Below, one piece after another: positions 1 through 11,196 of a stretch of DNA of 64,000 bases; within the stretch, counting starts at the first letter, position 1, and each line of letters opens with the position of its first letter. The translations under genes were made by a program, and so were the position numbers. The notes under the pieces are model-generated. The model ran no database searches, was not told where the DNA came from, and was given only the letters and a program-made list of their open reading frames with translations. The stretch is from Anastatus disparis (Eukaryota > Arthropoda > Insecta > Hymenoptera > Eupelmidae). The stretch is taken from positions 4,314,001 through 4,378,000 of the forward strand of contig JAFFSR010000301.1 in the NCBI GenBank assembly GCA_017163975.1, given 5' to 3'.

Positions 1-1163
1 TGTTTATAAAATCATAACTTATACTAAATTTGTCAATTAGGATGAATAAATAGGCAAACAGATACGCGCAAGTAAATGAGAGAGAAAAAAAATCTAGAAT
101 TTAATTCGTTTTGACATAATTATACATTTTTTTGTGTTTTGTTTTTAATTTATTGTTTGCTTATCTGCGAAATTATTTCAATTTTTAACTAATTTATGTA
201 TTAAAATAAATATTGGAAGTCGGTGAAATTTTGATGATTTTTTTTGTATGCTATATAAAGGTTGAAAATTGTTTTATATCCATTTACCAATTTATTAACA
301 TTATGCTTCTTATTCGAACAACTATTTATTTAATTATTTCAAACGAAGGAATATTGTTGTTTTATGAAAATAGTTAAAAATATATCTTTTTTCTAAGTTT
401 CTTATGTTTTCATTTTAATGAAATTGGTATTTCAAATATGTTAAAGTTTCATAAGATATTTTGTTAAGTCAGTGATCATTCCATTTATAATATTATATTT
501 CCTATACATATGTAAATACAATTATCTTATAGACAATATACATACATAATTAGTCTTCCTCAAGTCTAGTAAATCGAGTTTAGTTAATATGGAGATTTTA
601 TATAGTATTTACTTGAACAGAAGGTACTTTTTAAATTCAATGTTTCAGTTTGTTATAACTTCAAAAATTAAAAAAAAATGAGATAGTAATAATATGTTAT
701 TTAACAGCATATTTACTTAATTAGTTTTTATATCAGACTAATTATTTTATATCGTAGACTTCAAGAAGTGAAATTGTCAATAAAATTACGAATTTTTGCC
801 TTTATAAAAAAAAATGAGTTTAACAATAATTAGTATCATTACTTAATGTTAAGTAATAAGGTTGATTTAGGATCGAAGGTTATATTATTTAAGTTCATGT
901 AAATAATTTTCGTTTAAATAAATATTGTTTTCGATTATTTATGGAATAAATATAATCTTTTTTTTTTTAATAAGTCTTGCATTTTTTTATTAATTCAAGA
1001 TCCATTGAATACGATAGAGAAAAAAAATATTTTTTTTGTAATAAAATAATTTATAAATGAAATGGTTAGTTGTTTCTATAAAGATCATATTATAATATTT
1101 GATGCGGTCTTTATATTGGAATTTGCCGAATTGCTAAATTGGTACAAATTTGTAGTTTCGGCA
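1..1163. other. AT-rich flank, no gene seen
   Basis: Very AT-rich sequence with homopolymer A and T runs. No open reading frame with recognisable protein features, no structural RNA and no clear repeat was found here. It is probably the chromosomal flank of the Polinton that begins near 1164. Confidence 0.5.
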
Positions 1164-1237
1164 GAGACGGTTACGTCATCGCCATCGCAGGCTAATGTGT
1201 GGATATTATCGCATATGAAATATGATCCCTCCTTAAG
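1164..1237 (+). repeat. Left Polinton TIR, outer part
   Basis: About 73 bp starting GAGACGGTTACGTCATCGCC, nearly identical to the reverse complement of 29021-29093. The match stops abruptly at 1164, which sets the left end. The inner edge meets a GATA/GA microsatellite where a CR1-like element is inserted. Confidence 0.7.
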
Positions 1238-2990
1238 AGAAAAAGATAAATAGATAGATAGATAGATAACCAAATTTATTATATGTACATTATGTTGTAC
1301 AATTAATTACAGTAATACATTAGAATTAATAAATTTAATATGAAGCACAATAATAATAATAAACAGTAAAAAAGAAAACAGAAATCAAGCAAATATATAA
1401 GTAAAACAAACTTTACAGCAATAAAATCAATACAATATAAAACAGTTTTATAAATTAGCATGAAGTAGAGGTCCACTCTCCAAGGCAAGGTAGTGTGCAA
1501 ATGAGAATGTCTTGAATGTCATGAGCGAAGATGAGTTGCGTAAAGTCGCAGGAAGATCATTCCATAGCCGCGAGGAAGTGACCAGGAACGATTGTAGGCG
1601 ATACTCAGTGAATGAAAAAGGAATGGTCAAAGGTTTCACATCACCCCTCAAGGACCTCACCGGCCGGCTCCACTGATACATAGAATACAAATAAGATGGA
1701 GTACAAGATAAGAACATCTTATACAGAAACGTAGAAGAAAAATAGTTTCTTCTACCCGCAGTGGATAACCAGCCTAATGAGAACCTATAAGCAGAGATGT
1801 GCTCACGCCTACCTACACCGAAGATGTAACGTATACCAGAGTTGATGATCCTCTGAAGTCTAAGGTCAAGCTCAGCCGAGAGGTCACAGTAAACCAAACA
1901 GCAGTAATCCAGAAGTGGAAACAGCAATGTTTTTATAAGATGTATATGAAGAGCAAACGTGGTGCTCTTTCTAAAGAAGTTTAGTCTGTAAAGCAGAGAA
2001 AATGACCTATTACACACTTGTGTAACGTGCTCTCTCCAGTTAAGCTCACTGTCCAACCAAACACCCAGACTACGAACAGAGGACTCAAATCTAATATTAG
2101 CACCGTTCAACGGAACGCCAGTTACAGATGATGAGGACAGCATATTTATATAAAAATAGGAGCCAATAATTATTACCTTCGTTTTGTCAACATTCAATTT
2201 CAGATGGTTATCAGAGGCCCAATTTGGAATGAGAACAGCATGATCACTCATAAGATTAGTATAAGCGCTAAGTTCAGGAATCGGAAAATGCACATAGATT
2301 TGCAAGTCGCCGGCATACATCAAACGCTGTACACCAGAGTGAAAGTTGGCAGCAACGTCATTAATATAAATGTAGAATAAAAGTGGTCCAAGTACAGGAC
2401 CTTGGGGAACTCCTGTATTCAGAGTAACAAAGTCAGATGCATTACCATCAGAGTCAACGACAGACTGCCGTCTATTAGATAAGTAAGAGGCAAACCACCT
2501 GACAACAGTGTGCGAGACATCGAGAGAAGTTAGTTTCCGAAGCAGAGTGACATGGCACACAGTATCAAATGCCTTGCTAAAATCAAATAATAGAAGCATA
2601 GTTACATAACGTCTGTCTATATTGAGTCTAATATCCTCTGTTATTTTGAGCAAAGCCGTTTGGGTACTATGTCCAGTTCTAAATCCAGTCTAATAAGAAT
2701 CCAACAGATGTCTGGTTGACAAGTAATAATAAAGTTGTTGATGTACGAGACGCTCAAGAACCTTGGATATGAATGACAACAAGGAAATAGGTCGTATATC
2801 ACTCATAGTGCATGGAGAAGAGACCTTGTTGATTGTGGTAATCAACGAGATCTTCCAACATGAGGGAAACACATACTCACGAAACGAATCATTAAAAATA
2901 CGACATAGCAAGGGCCCAATAACTGGAAGAGCCCCATGAACAATAGACTGAGGGACCGCATCAAACCCCCTAGCCTAAGAAGTAGAATGA
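1238..2990 (-). mobile_element. CR1-like non-LTR retrotransposon, 5'-truncated copy A
   Basis: A minus-strand 3' fragment containing the C-terminal two thirds of the reverse transcriptase and a short 3' UTR with the motif TTGTACAACATAATGTAC. It ends in a (TATC)n tail, typical of CR1-type elements whose 3' ends are short tandem repeats rather than poly(A). It is truncated at about 2985, inside ORF2. The protein differs clearly from copy B at 24-29 kb, so the two insertions are independent. It sits at the TC microsatellite inside the left Polinton TIR. Confidence 0.85.
1448..2977 (-). pseudogene. Reverse transcriptase (ORF2) fragment of copy A
   Basis: Encodes the RT palm and the C-terminal region of a CR1/jockey-superfamily ORF2. 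Recognisable motifs in order are DIRPISLLSFISKVLERLV, FSKAFDTVCH, GVPQGPVLGPLL and the catalytic box. That box reads YAGD instead of YADD, so one catalytic aspartate is lost. A TAG at 2690-2692 interrupts the frame, and the same frame resumes at 2653. The endonuclease domain and ORF1 are missing because the copy is 5' truncated. The C-terminal part aligns colinearly with ORF2 of copy B at 27.5-28.9 kb. No function is expected. Confidence 0.85.
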
Positions 2991-3003
2991 CATATTGAAG
3001 AAA

Positions 3004-3085
3004 AAGAAAGAGAGAGATAGATAGATAGATAGATAAGTTTTTTATTTATACAATATGTTGTACAATATAAAATTTAGAGAGAGAG
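3004..3085 (-). mobile_element. Tiny 3'-end fragment of the same CR1-like family
   Basis: On the minus strand, about 40 bp containing TTGTACAACATATTGTA followed by (TATC)n repeats the 3' end of copies A and B. It lies directly 5' of copy A and next to a GA microsatellite, so it is a third, extremely truncated insertion at the same place. Confidence 0.75.
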
Positions 3086-3218
3086 AGAGAGAGAGAGAGT
3101 ACTTATCTTTAAAAATATTTTTCTCACGATAAAATAAAATTATTGTTTTTTATATGAACATTTTTATAGTTATTCAAAATAAAAGTGTCCACACTTTTTT
3201 AATTAAAAAAAAAGGAAC

Positions 3219-3222
<4 letters not shown>
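3086..3222 (+). repeat. Left Polinton TIR, inner part
   Basis: The reverse complement of this segment matches 23701-23834 over about 125 bp, including the stretch GTGTCCACACTTTTTTAATT. A (GA)n tract on its outer side is the retrotransposon target. A second (GA)n tract follows inward to about 3266. Confidence 0.75.
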
Positions 3223-3270
<48 letters not shown>

Positions 3271-3305
3271 TAGAATTTATCATGGGGATGAAGAGCCTCG
3301 GTATC

Positions 3306-3372
3306 TTACGCACGAAAATCTCCTACAATGTTGCTATTACACCCACTTGTTGAAATGAGTTCCCACATAGAA
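3306..3372 (-). pseudogene. Fragment of the TIR-linked zinc-binding gene
   Basis: On the minus strand this 67-bp piece is close to 23337-23405, inside the plus-strand zinc-binding gene near the other end of the element. It would encode the FNKWV and QHCRRFSCV parts of that protein, but two consecutive stop codons lie between them and one zinc-ligand cysteine is lost downstream. It shows that the gene once lay in both inverted repeats, or in a longer TIR. The left copy has been deleted down to this remnant. Confidence 0.75.
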
Positions 3373-4201
3373 TTTATACAAAAAGTTGATATAAAAACTT
3401 TAAAATTTATTTAAACAAAGAATTAAGATGAGATAGTCACATAAAGAATCTATTAATATATTTACTTGTTAACGTAAACATATAAGTGAGATAACTTTGT
3501 GTTTATACACTAAGTATATTATAGATGTTTCTACGTTTTTTTATTGTTGGCCCTGAAAAGGACCGATTATGGTAAGTATATTGTTTATATTTTTTTATAT
3601 CCCTGAGTTTTTGGGAATGAATATGTATTTATTGAATATTTAGTATAAAATTGTTTTTTTTTAGATTTTTCATCTTTGAGCAAAGGTTTTTTCTCCTCCC
3701 TGGTTCCATCTGAATCCAAGTAAGATGATTGTTTTACTGTTCCTTGTACCTGACCCATTGTTCATCTCTAGCGTACTCTATGAATGATGAAATGGAAATA
3801 AAAGTCTTTGCACGGTGTAAGTGTATTTATACTAAATATATTATGATTGAAAATGGAAAAAAGTGGAGGGGATAAAATTAAAAAATTTTTGTTAAGTATT
3901 TTGTAATTTTATTAATGTATAATTTCTTGTAATACAAATATGATTAAATAATATTTGAATATTTTAATTATTCATTGTTTAAGTATTCATTATATTTTTT
4001 TAATAATACAGGTTTGATAACGGATTTCATTCTTTCAATTCTTATTCCAAATCTCTCTCTGTCAAGACCTATTCATTCCCACTCACCACGACGTGCACTT
4101 TGACTTGCATAAGTCCATACATACATAACTTTAAATGCTGGTTTACCTTTCTTAAAATGTACACACTTCATTTGTTTATTATATTTACGTTACAATTTAT
4201 A
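3373..4201. other. Polinton subterminal AT-rich region; histone-like stem-loop inside
   Basis: No supported gene. On the minus strand 3548-3563 reads GGTCCTTTTCAGGGCC, a 6-bp stem (one G-T wobble) with a TTTC loop. This matches the metazoan replication-dependent histone mRNA 3' stem-loop consensus. No histone coding sequence was recognised upstream of it on the minus strand. Confidence 0.4.
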
Positions 4202-5035
4202 TTAAGGTTCATACATCAAAGCATACAAGTCGTTGTAGATGTGTGGTAAAGTATACGCATTAATTTCTAAAATTACAATATTCAATGTAGATTTATCTAA
4301 ATCTTTATCGTCAAGCATTTTTGTTAAAACAAAAGTGGTTATTTCGTGAATTTTTACAGTATAATATCGATTAAAACTAGCAAAGGTTTTCAATGTAAAT
4401 GACCTTATATCTTCATCTCCATCTTTCTTGAATTGCTTAAGGTATTCTTGGATGTAGTCGATAATCCTATTGACTTTTCCAGTACGACGTTCCAATTGCA
4501 CCAGATGCTCATCTATACAAGGCACTCCGAGCTAAAGACCATCAAATGACACTTTTTGAAGGCGTTTGGTGCATAGATTTCCTTTTTTTGTTAGGTGATT
4601 CACTTTGCTCTTCCTCATCTACTGGTTGAACATGTACTGGTGGTTGGAATACTGCTCTCTCCTCGAGCACTATCGTTTTTGTATGGTATGATGTCATAAA
4701 TAAAAGATCGTGGTTCTCTAAATTTTTGATGGATTTCCGTACTCAGTTTTGAATATGTAGTTCTCTTGAAAATAAGTGTTGATCAAGTCAAAATGATTTT
4801 TCAATAGCTTCCAGGCATTGATATCAAAATTAATCCATTTGGATGAAGAATTTGTCGATATTTTTACACAAGGTTTGTAATAACCACCTTCGTATTGTAA
4901 ACCAACAGCTACACGTTTGCTCTGCGACTTGTTGAGAGAATACGTTGTCGAAAAAAACATGCTATCTAGAAGAAGCATACCGTACTCTTTAAAACGGTTA
5001 TTGTCACGGCAATTTTCACTCGTTGATTGTGCCAT
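4202..5035 (-). pseudogene. Decayed Polinton-region gene of unknown function
   Basis: The ATG at 5035 opens a 105-residue frame (to 4718), and the same register reopens from about 4531 to 4202. The intervening 190 bp stays readable in a shifted frame, with a polar segment containing DEEEQ and KKRKS. This suggests one protein of about 275 residues broken by two small indels and a TAG near 4532. The N-terminal part has short beta-like stretches and ends in a conserved-looking W..L..H motif. The C-terminal part is helical. I do not recognise the family. Its place beside the protease, on the same strand and inside the element, makes it an accessory Polinton gene by context only. It could also be two separate short genes. 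Confidence 0.5.
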
Positions 5036-5117
5036 ATTTAATTATTATGGATAACTTGAGAGAGAAATAAAGCTGTCGACTTACGAATAATCGATTCTTA
5101 CTTGAACTGTGTCTGAA

Positions 5118-5157
5118 CTGGAACTAATCTGACTTGAGGTCTCGCTTGTGCTTTATA
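5118..5157 (-). promoter_or_regulatory. TATA box and initiator for the 4.2-5.0 kb gene
   Basis: On the minus strand a TATAAAG (5151-5157) is followed about 25 bp later by TCAGATTAG, similar to the arthropod initiator TCAGT. Both lie about 90-120 bp upstream of the ATG at 5035. Confidence 0.45.
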
Positions 5158-5169
5158 TTCCTAATCCCT

Positions 5170-6040
5170 ACCAAGTTCAAAAGCATGTGGGGAAAAGTAT
5201 GTATCGTTTGATATGCTTTTTTTCCAAGAATATCATGTTTATGTTAAATGATAATATATAAAAGGTTCAACAGTTGGGTACTGTTTTCGTAGAATAAAAT
5301 ATTATGATTCCTTGAAAATCAAGTTATAGCGGTTATATTCCATCATTTCCTGTTGAGATACGTATTTAATCACATTCTGTCCAATATAAAATATTCCATT
5401 ATCGCTTCTGATATCGGGTAATATTATATTCCCTCGATATGTCGTATGTGTCGACTACATCTTTTGTTGTGATATTTACTTCAGTTATATTGTTATTTCA
5501 CAACTTCCTGTCAAGAATAAAAGAATCAAATTTCACATCTTATTCCATAGTATGTAATATTATATTTCATTGATAAACAAAATATAAAGATCACATTATA
5601 TCATTTCCTATTAAGTCGTATTTTGTCATAACTTGACAAAAATATTAATGCTCTTTATCGGTTCAATAGAGCTTTATATTTCATCATAAACTGATAAAAA
5701 ATGAAAGATTCCATTCTCAATTTTGATTGCGTAGTATGTGATATATTTCAAGAATATATAGCATATATTAGATATATTTTATTATTTCCTTTTATTATTA
5801 AAAATATTTAATTTCTACATTAAATCAGTTTAAATGAATAAAATTATATTATAAAAAGATAGTATAACGGAAATTCATAGAATAAATATATTTCTCTGTT
5901 AAATGATAAGTTAAATACTTTTAAATAATACTAATGTGGAAAGGATAAGGTGTAGGTAAATAATTATTACGAAGAAAAAAATGTACATTTGGTTAATATT
6001 TATTGAATATAAATTTCATGTTACAATAATAGATTTAATA
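5170..6040. other. AT-rich spacer, no gene seen
   Basis: Spacer between the protease gene and the 4.2-5.0 kb gene. It contains several loosely repeated phrases such as TTCCATTAT and TCATTTCCT, but no reading frame or structured RNA that I can support. Confidence 0.4.
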
Positions 6041-6574
6041 TTATATTCTCGAAGTGCATGATTGATTACAAAAGCCAAAACCTAAGGAACGTTCGTTACT
6101 AAAAGCTTTTACAGATTTTTTATGCTTAATTTTATTCTTTAATAGTTTATTATAAATTTTTATAACTAAATTATCGTTCTTTTTGGAATCTCTTGAAAAC
6201 TTACTGCAAAACGTACGTAAATTATGAAAATGAGACATATGGTATAAAAACATAATACAATATTGACCGCAAACTTGCGAATCGTAGCTTTGCATTCGTT
6301 GTTTATTCCATTCGTATCGCGCACAATTTCTTTTGAGTCTATCGAGATGATGTGACGAGAATGGTGGCAATCCGTAGCTGTCAAAGTAGGTTCCGTAGCC
6401 ATTTTTATTTATGTATATAGCAATCCAATGAGATCCCCCTTTTGTATGGTCATCAACGTTTGCAACTATAGCTGTTGGAAGTTCAAGAATGTTCGGAATC
6501 CGATCTGCTGCGTATACTCCTACAGTTCTAGCGTTGACTGTAGCAACTGCTTTGATTATTTGCCGAGTATTCAT
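6041..6574 (-). CDS. PRO: Polinton adenain-like cysteine protease
   Basis: An intact 177-residue protein of the adenovirus/Ulp1-type C48/C5 cysteine protease class, which in Polintons is predicted to process virion proteins. The catalytic signatures are visible in order: GSHWIAIYI (histidine, about residue 48), TYFDSYG (acidic residue, about 66) and QVCGQYC (nucleophile cysteine, about 102). The length is normal for Polinton PRO. The ATG overlaps the stop codon of the preceding gene as ATGA. It is one of the few Polinton genes here without a stop or frameshift; the C-terminal tail is lysine-rich. It acts with the capsid genes immediately upstream. Confidence 0.9.
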   Translation of the reverse strand: MNTRQIIKAVATVNARTVGVYAADRIPNILELPTAIVANVDDHTKGGSHWIAIYINKNGYGTYFDSYGLPPFSSHHLDRLKRNCARYEWNKQRMQSYDSQVCGQYCIMFLYHMSHFHNLRTFCSKFSRDSKKNDNLVIKIYNKLLKNKIKHKKSVKAFSNERSLGFGFCNQSCTSRI

Positions 6575-7296
6575 TGTTCGTCATCATCATCATCTTCATC
6601 TGCTTCTGAATTGCTATCTTTCGATGCCTTGATGGAGTCTGATGGTGATGCAGGACAATCAACTTCATCCACACCTCCGTTAGCAACTGCGCGAGCTAAC
6701 CTACGTGATCTTACACGCTCAAGAAGTGCGTCGCTTAACCTCAATGGATTGTCGGTGATGTTGTCGGATGTGATACACAATGATAATTTCGTATACAATC
6801 ACTTCCGCAGAATGTATGCCTGATTGAGGGCACATACAACTCTTTTATACTTATCTTTTGTACTATGAGTGACGCATGAAAATCCATCTTTATGATATCT
6901 TGTAAAAAGTTCATTGAATGATGGTGAGTATATTTCTAGATTGATGATTTTTTGCGACATGGTTGCTTCTAGATACGAGGCTTTTTCGTAACCTCTAGTA
7001 TAGATTTTTGCAGCTACTTTTGCAATGTTATATAAATTAAGTAATAATTGACCGATGGAAACGTCGCCTTCTATCCATTGAATATCATGATGATGATTTA
7101 TCACAAATTCGTTGCTCCGTTTTACTCTTGATGGCAATTCAGAGAAATCATGTGGTGATTTTACTATCCAATAGGTGAAAACTCTAGTTTTTAAACTAAG
7201 TACTGCCACTTCCTTTAGAAAAAATTTATTGTTTCGGTCTTTTAGACCTTGAATATCAATGACGAAATCGATGACTTTACTTTTGACCACTTTCAC
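6571..7296 (-). pseudogene. Polinton accessory protein of unknown function
   Basis: Two frames in one register (7296-6802, then 6798-6571), separated by a single TGA at 6799-6801, form one protein of about 240 residues. The N-terminal half starts with beta-strand-like VIDFVIDIQGLKD and contains HHHDIQW. The C-terminus is an acidic tail of aspartates and glutamates ending at the protease start. The pattern FVIDIQG followed by KEVAVLS recurs, in my memory, in uncharacterised arthropod proteins, some Polinton-linked; no activity is established. There is no ATG: the first codon after the promoter is GTG, and the frame upstream closes at 7324-7326. The start has probably been lost by an ATG to GTG change. 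Confidence 0.6.
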
Positions 7297-7322
7297 TGTA
7301 CCGAATGAGACTCCAGAAAGAG

Positions 7323-7359
7323 ACTAATGATCAACGCAGTTCATCAATGATCTTTTATA
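7323..7359 (-). promoter_or_regulatory. TATA box and initiator before the accessory gene
   Basis: Minus-strand TATAAAAG (7352-7359) is followed about 25 bp later by TCATTAGT (7323-7330), an initiator-like motif. The predicted start site is only about 30 nt from the GTG at 7296. This leaves no room for an upstream exon and supports start-codon loss. Confidence 0.55.
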
Positions 7360-7399
7360 CTAATCACCCCATCTGTGATTCTACTCCCACTCCTTCAGC

Positions 7400-8727
7400 T
7401 TAAGCATTAAAATCCGTTATAATATTAAGATTTGAATCTATTTCCAGAACGTTATCGTATTCTGCGTAAATGATGCAATTTATTGTTTGTTCCAAGGCCT
7501 GATCAAATTTCACTTTTACTCTTACACTACCACGTTTGATAAGATTCCCGTGTAAAGCAGAATTTGCAGAATGATCGGGTGGCAGATCAAATGCAAACAA
7601 ACAAAAACCTCTAGAATAATTATTCGACTGAGGCAAAGGGACTCATTAGAAAAATGTATACCAGTCCCTGAAAATAAAGTGTGATAAGCTTCAACAAACT
7701 GTGGATTATCACCTGTAAATTTTGGTTGTAGCGGTTTACTCGGTACTTGTACTCCGTCAATGTAGAGCGAAAGATAATTAATGGAAAAATGTTGAAAGTT
7801 GAATGGATTGAATTGTCTATTTCCATTAAACGCTCTGTTATTGACAAATCCTATTATAATTCTTTTTGGTAGTTGTCCTAAAATTATGTTATCCAAAGTA
7901 TCACCATGTATACCTCTGTGCATGGTAAATGATTTTACTTCAACTCGTGTAATAGGATATTTTGCGGTTGCTTTCGTTGAAGCATTGGCATGGGCGAGTA
8001 ATGTTCCTGGGCTAATTTTTACACGACGTATCATCAAAGAGGCTTCTTTTATACTAACACTAAAAGTATCATTTTCGGAAGCATCCATAAGGCAAAATGC
8101 ATCTTTACTTCAAACAAGTCGTACTCTTAATTCAACACCATTCAATAAAAATTTATTTTGATTGAAAACGTCACAATGTAAATGACCTATTAAATCTATT
8201 GTTATTGAATTTTCCGTATGATTTGATCGGTTCAATAGTCCATGATTAGCTTCAGCAGCAGCGCGCCCCACGTTTGGTAGAGTTTCCATTTTTCCAACAG
8301 TATCGAGATACCACAGAGACGTTGTTAGATGTGAATTCATTGCAGAGCTTGAGTAATTTAATAATGTTTCGATATAGGCTCTGTATGAGTAAGCATTGTT
8401 TGGTGGTGAGACGAGTTTTTGATTAAAGAATATATCAATTTGGTTAAACAGTGAATGAAGAAAATTATTAACAGGTCCTACTCTACTATTCTCAGCGGGA
8501 ATATCCGGTATAATTTGTACACGCACATTTAGCATTGTGTGTGCTAGATCGATGTAATCTTCACCTCCAGGTATTACAAATTCAATTGGTATATCATCGG
8601 TAAGCGATGACACTGGTTTATACTGAATAAATTATGAAGATTCTAAAGATGTTTGAGTTGGTGAAAGCGTAAATAAGTCTAATTTTGATTTCATGCATTC
8701 GCATGAGTTTGCATGTAAGAACGCCAT
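7400..8727 (-). pseudogene. MCP: Polinton major capsid protein (double jelly-roll), broken
   Basis: About 440 codons. The ATG at 8727 begins a protein with a Cys-containing N-terminus (NSCEC), then PIEFVIPGGEDYIDLAHTM, GPVNNFLHSLFNQIDIFFN and NAYSYRAYIETLLNYSS. These are hallmark segments of Polinton major capsid proteins, which are related to double jelly-roll viral capsids. Downstream are FNPFNFQHFSINYLSLYIDG and CLFAFDLPPD. Lesions are a TAA at 8632-8634, a TGA at 8110-8112 (the reading frame is the same on both sides) and a frameshift near 7630. The gene starts 11 bp after the stop of the basic-protein gene. The product would have formed icosahedral shells, but this copy cannot make a full-length protein. 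Confidence 0.9.
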
Positions 8728-8738
8728 CTTGTTTTTTT

Positions 8739-9245
8739 CTAGTTAGGTCCAAAAATATCTGTCACACTGCGTAAAGCTTGTATTTTCTTTTTGCTAACTC
8801 TTTTACGTTTTCGAATACCATCGTTTTTCTTTTTTACAACACTTTGTTTTCTTTTGACTTTAGTACGAGCTGATGAGCGTCTTTTGGGTGACTGACGCTT
8901 CTGCTTGGCAACACGGCGTTTATATCCAGAACCCTTCATCATTTCAGAGATTTTATTAACTGCCTTCCTCTTGAGATTTCGACCCGATTCATGCATTCTC
9001 GTATTTACAGACTGTTTGAAATTTGTACCATTGTTGGTAACATCGTCTAGTACATGCATACCTGCGCGAACAGCTTCTTTACCGACTGCTTTTGTTCCAG
9101 TGGTAAGATAAGATAGAACTCTTCGAAAAAGACCTCCTAGAAAACTTCCTATACCATGTCCACGCTGGTAATATGAACCGTTGAATACCCGATGGATTCC
9201 GCCTCCGCCAATCTGCTCGAAATAATAAGCTGTGTAATGAGACAT
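8739..9245 (-). CDS. Basic virion-like Polinton protein
   Basis: An intact 168-residue protein. The N-terminus has a glycine-rich segment (QIGGGG) and a hydrophobic/amphipathic stretch RGHGIGSFLGGLFRRVLSYL. A long lysine/arginine-rich tail follows, with KRKR and KKK clusters and a terminal SVTDIFG. The layout is reminiscent of adenovirus pVI or core proteins, which combine a membrane-active amphipathic helix with DNA-binding basic regions. That is an analogy, not proven homology. It lies between the minor and major capsid genes with gaps of 8 and 11 bp, so a structural or DNA-packaging role is likely by context. Confidence 0.75.
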   Translation of the reverse strand: MSHYTAYYFEQIGGGGIHRVFNGSYYQRGHGIGSFLGGLFRRVLSYLTTGTKAVGKEAVRAGMHVLDDVTNNGTNFKQSVNTRMHESGRNLKRKAVNKISEMMKGSGYKRRVAKQKRQSPKRRSSARTKVKRKQSVVKKKNDGIRKRKRVSKKKIQALRSVTDIFGPN

Positions 9246-9253
9246 ATTTTAAA

Positions 9254-10099
9254 TTAGTGATTACGTTTAAATTGAAGCGTGACCGTCAACGTCCCGTACT
9301 CAAATGGTATACGATGACCGTGATCCCTTATATCTAAAATGATATTTTGGAAAGTGTTATTAAGTAAAGGGATGTAATTTATAGGTGAAAACTGTTTCAC
9401 TATGTTAGATCCAAATGTATACTTTGTATTATTAAATGTGACTATACGTAACAGTGAAGCTTGAGTATCTCCTACTGTGTAAGGCACACATATATCTGTG
9501 TAAATGTAGAATTGATCGGGTATTGCTCTTGCTAAACATACCGTTCTATCACCGATAACCGCTACTCCCTTTGTGCTGTCCTTATTTTTCTTTGCTTTCA
9601 AAGTAATAATAGCGTTTTTGCCATAAAATTCTTTTTCAAATCCGAAAACTTTTTTAAGCTTTTCATTCATTTCAATATAATGTGTTTCTTTACACTCACA
9701 TACTCGCTGTATCACATAAAATCCTTTTCTTTTCTTCGAGACATCAAATACTATATGCTTATTAATATCGCCAGCATGGTTATTGATTGCTCGGGCCAAT
9801 TCAGCAATACTTTCATATACTCCAGAGGGAAATGAACATTCAAATTATTTTATGTTTCCCGCATTCATAATATTTTGAGAAAGTTCTTCACTATCTATAT
9901 AGAAGAAAAACTTTGCTTCAGATTCTTGAATGTGTAAAATAGTACTATGAATATGAATTTCAGTCAATCCAACACTCCAATCACCGTGTAATCGTATCTC
10001 ATGCGATAAGTGTGTAGTAAAGCAAGATGTTGTGTTATCTGGAAAGTATTTCATACTACTGTTACTGGGAAGAATCAAGTAAAAAGCATCTTCATCCAT
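9254..10099 (-). pseudogene. PY: Polinton minor capsid (penton-like) protein, one stop
   Basis: About 280 codons in one register. The N-terminus FYLILPSNSSMKYFPDNTTS followed by HGDWSVGLTEI is the characteristic opening of Polinton minor capsid proteins (PY), predicted single jelly-roll vertex proteins. The C-terminal half (9799-9254) ends in YGTLTVTLQF. A TAA at 9845-9847 interrupts the frame; reading resumes in the same register. It is otherwise intact and sits 8 bp upstream of the basic-protein gene. The lesion truncates the product to 84 residues. Confidence 0.85.
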
Positions 10100-10161
10100 T
10101 TTTAAAGATTAGTTAATTCACTCGCGTTTATCCAAGAATTGAATTTTTCAGGATACCCATA

Positions 10162-11193
10162 TCATTTAACGAGTACTTGTTTATTTCGACCACGGCCTTG
10201 ACTACGTATTACACGCTCAATCTTAAATTTTTCTGTTTCAGCTAAACGTTTTTTTCCAACTTTAACCAACTCTTCGGGATGGAAAAAACCATCAATTTTT
10301 TCCCCATTCAAATCTGTTAACTCGTACGTGTAAAGCTGTTGCCGTCTGGATATATGAGAAATTTTAAAAATTTCTTCACTGTAATTTTTCTCGTATCCTT
10401 TCTCGAAGGTGCCTTTTGTACGACTGATGCGAACATAGGAACCCTCCGAGTATATAGGCGCGTGAGATGGTTTTCTTTGACTAAGAGCTCTTTTCTCTAA
10501 ATTCATTCTTGCTTTAGAAGCGTTATAAATTGTCACTTCTGCTGGTATCATTCTAATTCCACTGTGTAAAGTATGATTGTATGCTTTCACTATGTTTTGT
10601 ATGACATCTATGTATCTATGAGTATTCTTTTGCGTAAAATATCGAAACATACGTTCTTTGAGTGTGCAATTTAAACGCTCTACTACAGCTGCCTTGACAT
10701 CAGGGTTTCGTACTGTACGAAATTTTATATCGCGTTTTTTCAAATAATCTTGAAAGTTTGTTCCTGTAAATTCTTTTCCCTTATCCGATTGAACGGAGAT
10801 AGGAACTCGAGCGTTTGATCTCTTGAGAATTTTGTCAAAAGCGATGGCAACACTGGTTGCACTTTTATCGCGAAGAATTTCTACCCAAGCATACTTGCTA
10901 AGCACATCTATAACAACAAGTAAGTAACAATATCCGTCGTTATATTCTTTGAAAGATGGCATATCGCATAAGTCTATTTCCCAACAATCATCAATATTTG
11001 TTACATTATATCTTAATCTTGGGAATTTTCAACGAACAGGTTTGTGCAGCGTATAAACGTCTTGATTACTCAACCATTCGTAAATTCTAGTCTTTTCGCG
11101 TTTGTTTCGCGCAACATTTACACGTAATAAATTACGTGCCCCAGCATAACCGGCCTCGTGTGAAGTATCATAATATATGTTTTTTAAAGACAT
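10162..11193 (-). pseudogene. INT: Polinton retroviral-type integrase, one stop
   Basis: Encodes a 343-codon DDE integrase that would insert the element into chromosomal DNA. The N-terminal part (from the ATG at 11193) contains SHEAGYAGARNLLRV. The catalytic core has WEIDL, VVIDVLSKY, then VQSDKGKEFTG (second Asp) and VVERLNCTLKERM (Glu). A C-terminal region from about residue 250 carries YVRISRTKG and the GFFHPEEL segment. One TGA at 11029-11031 (codon 55) breaks the frame; the rest is uninterrupted. Its ATG is only 3 bp from the stop of the upstream gene. Confidence 0.92.
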
Positions 11194-11196
11194 TTT

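Noticed and set aside
3540..3575. Plus-strand LLALKR-like peptide resembling histone H4
   Set aside because: Match is six residues at best and no other histone sequence surrounds it; the minus-strand stem-loop explains the conserved look.
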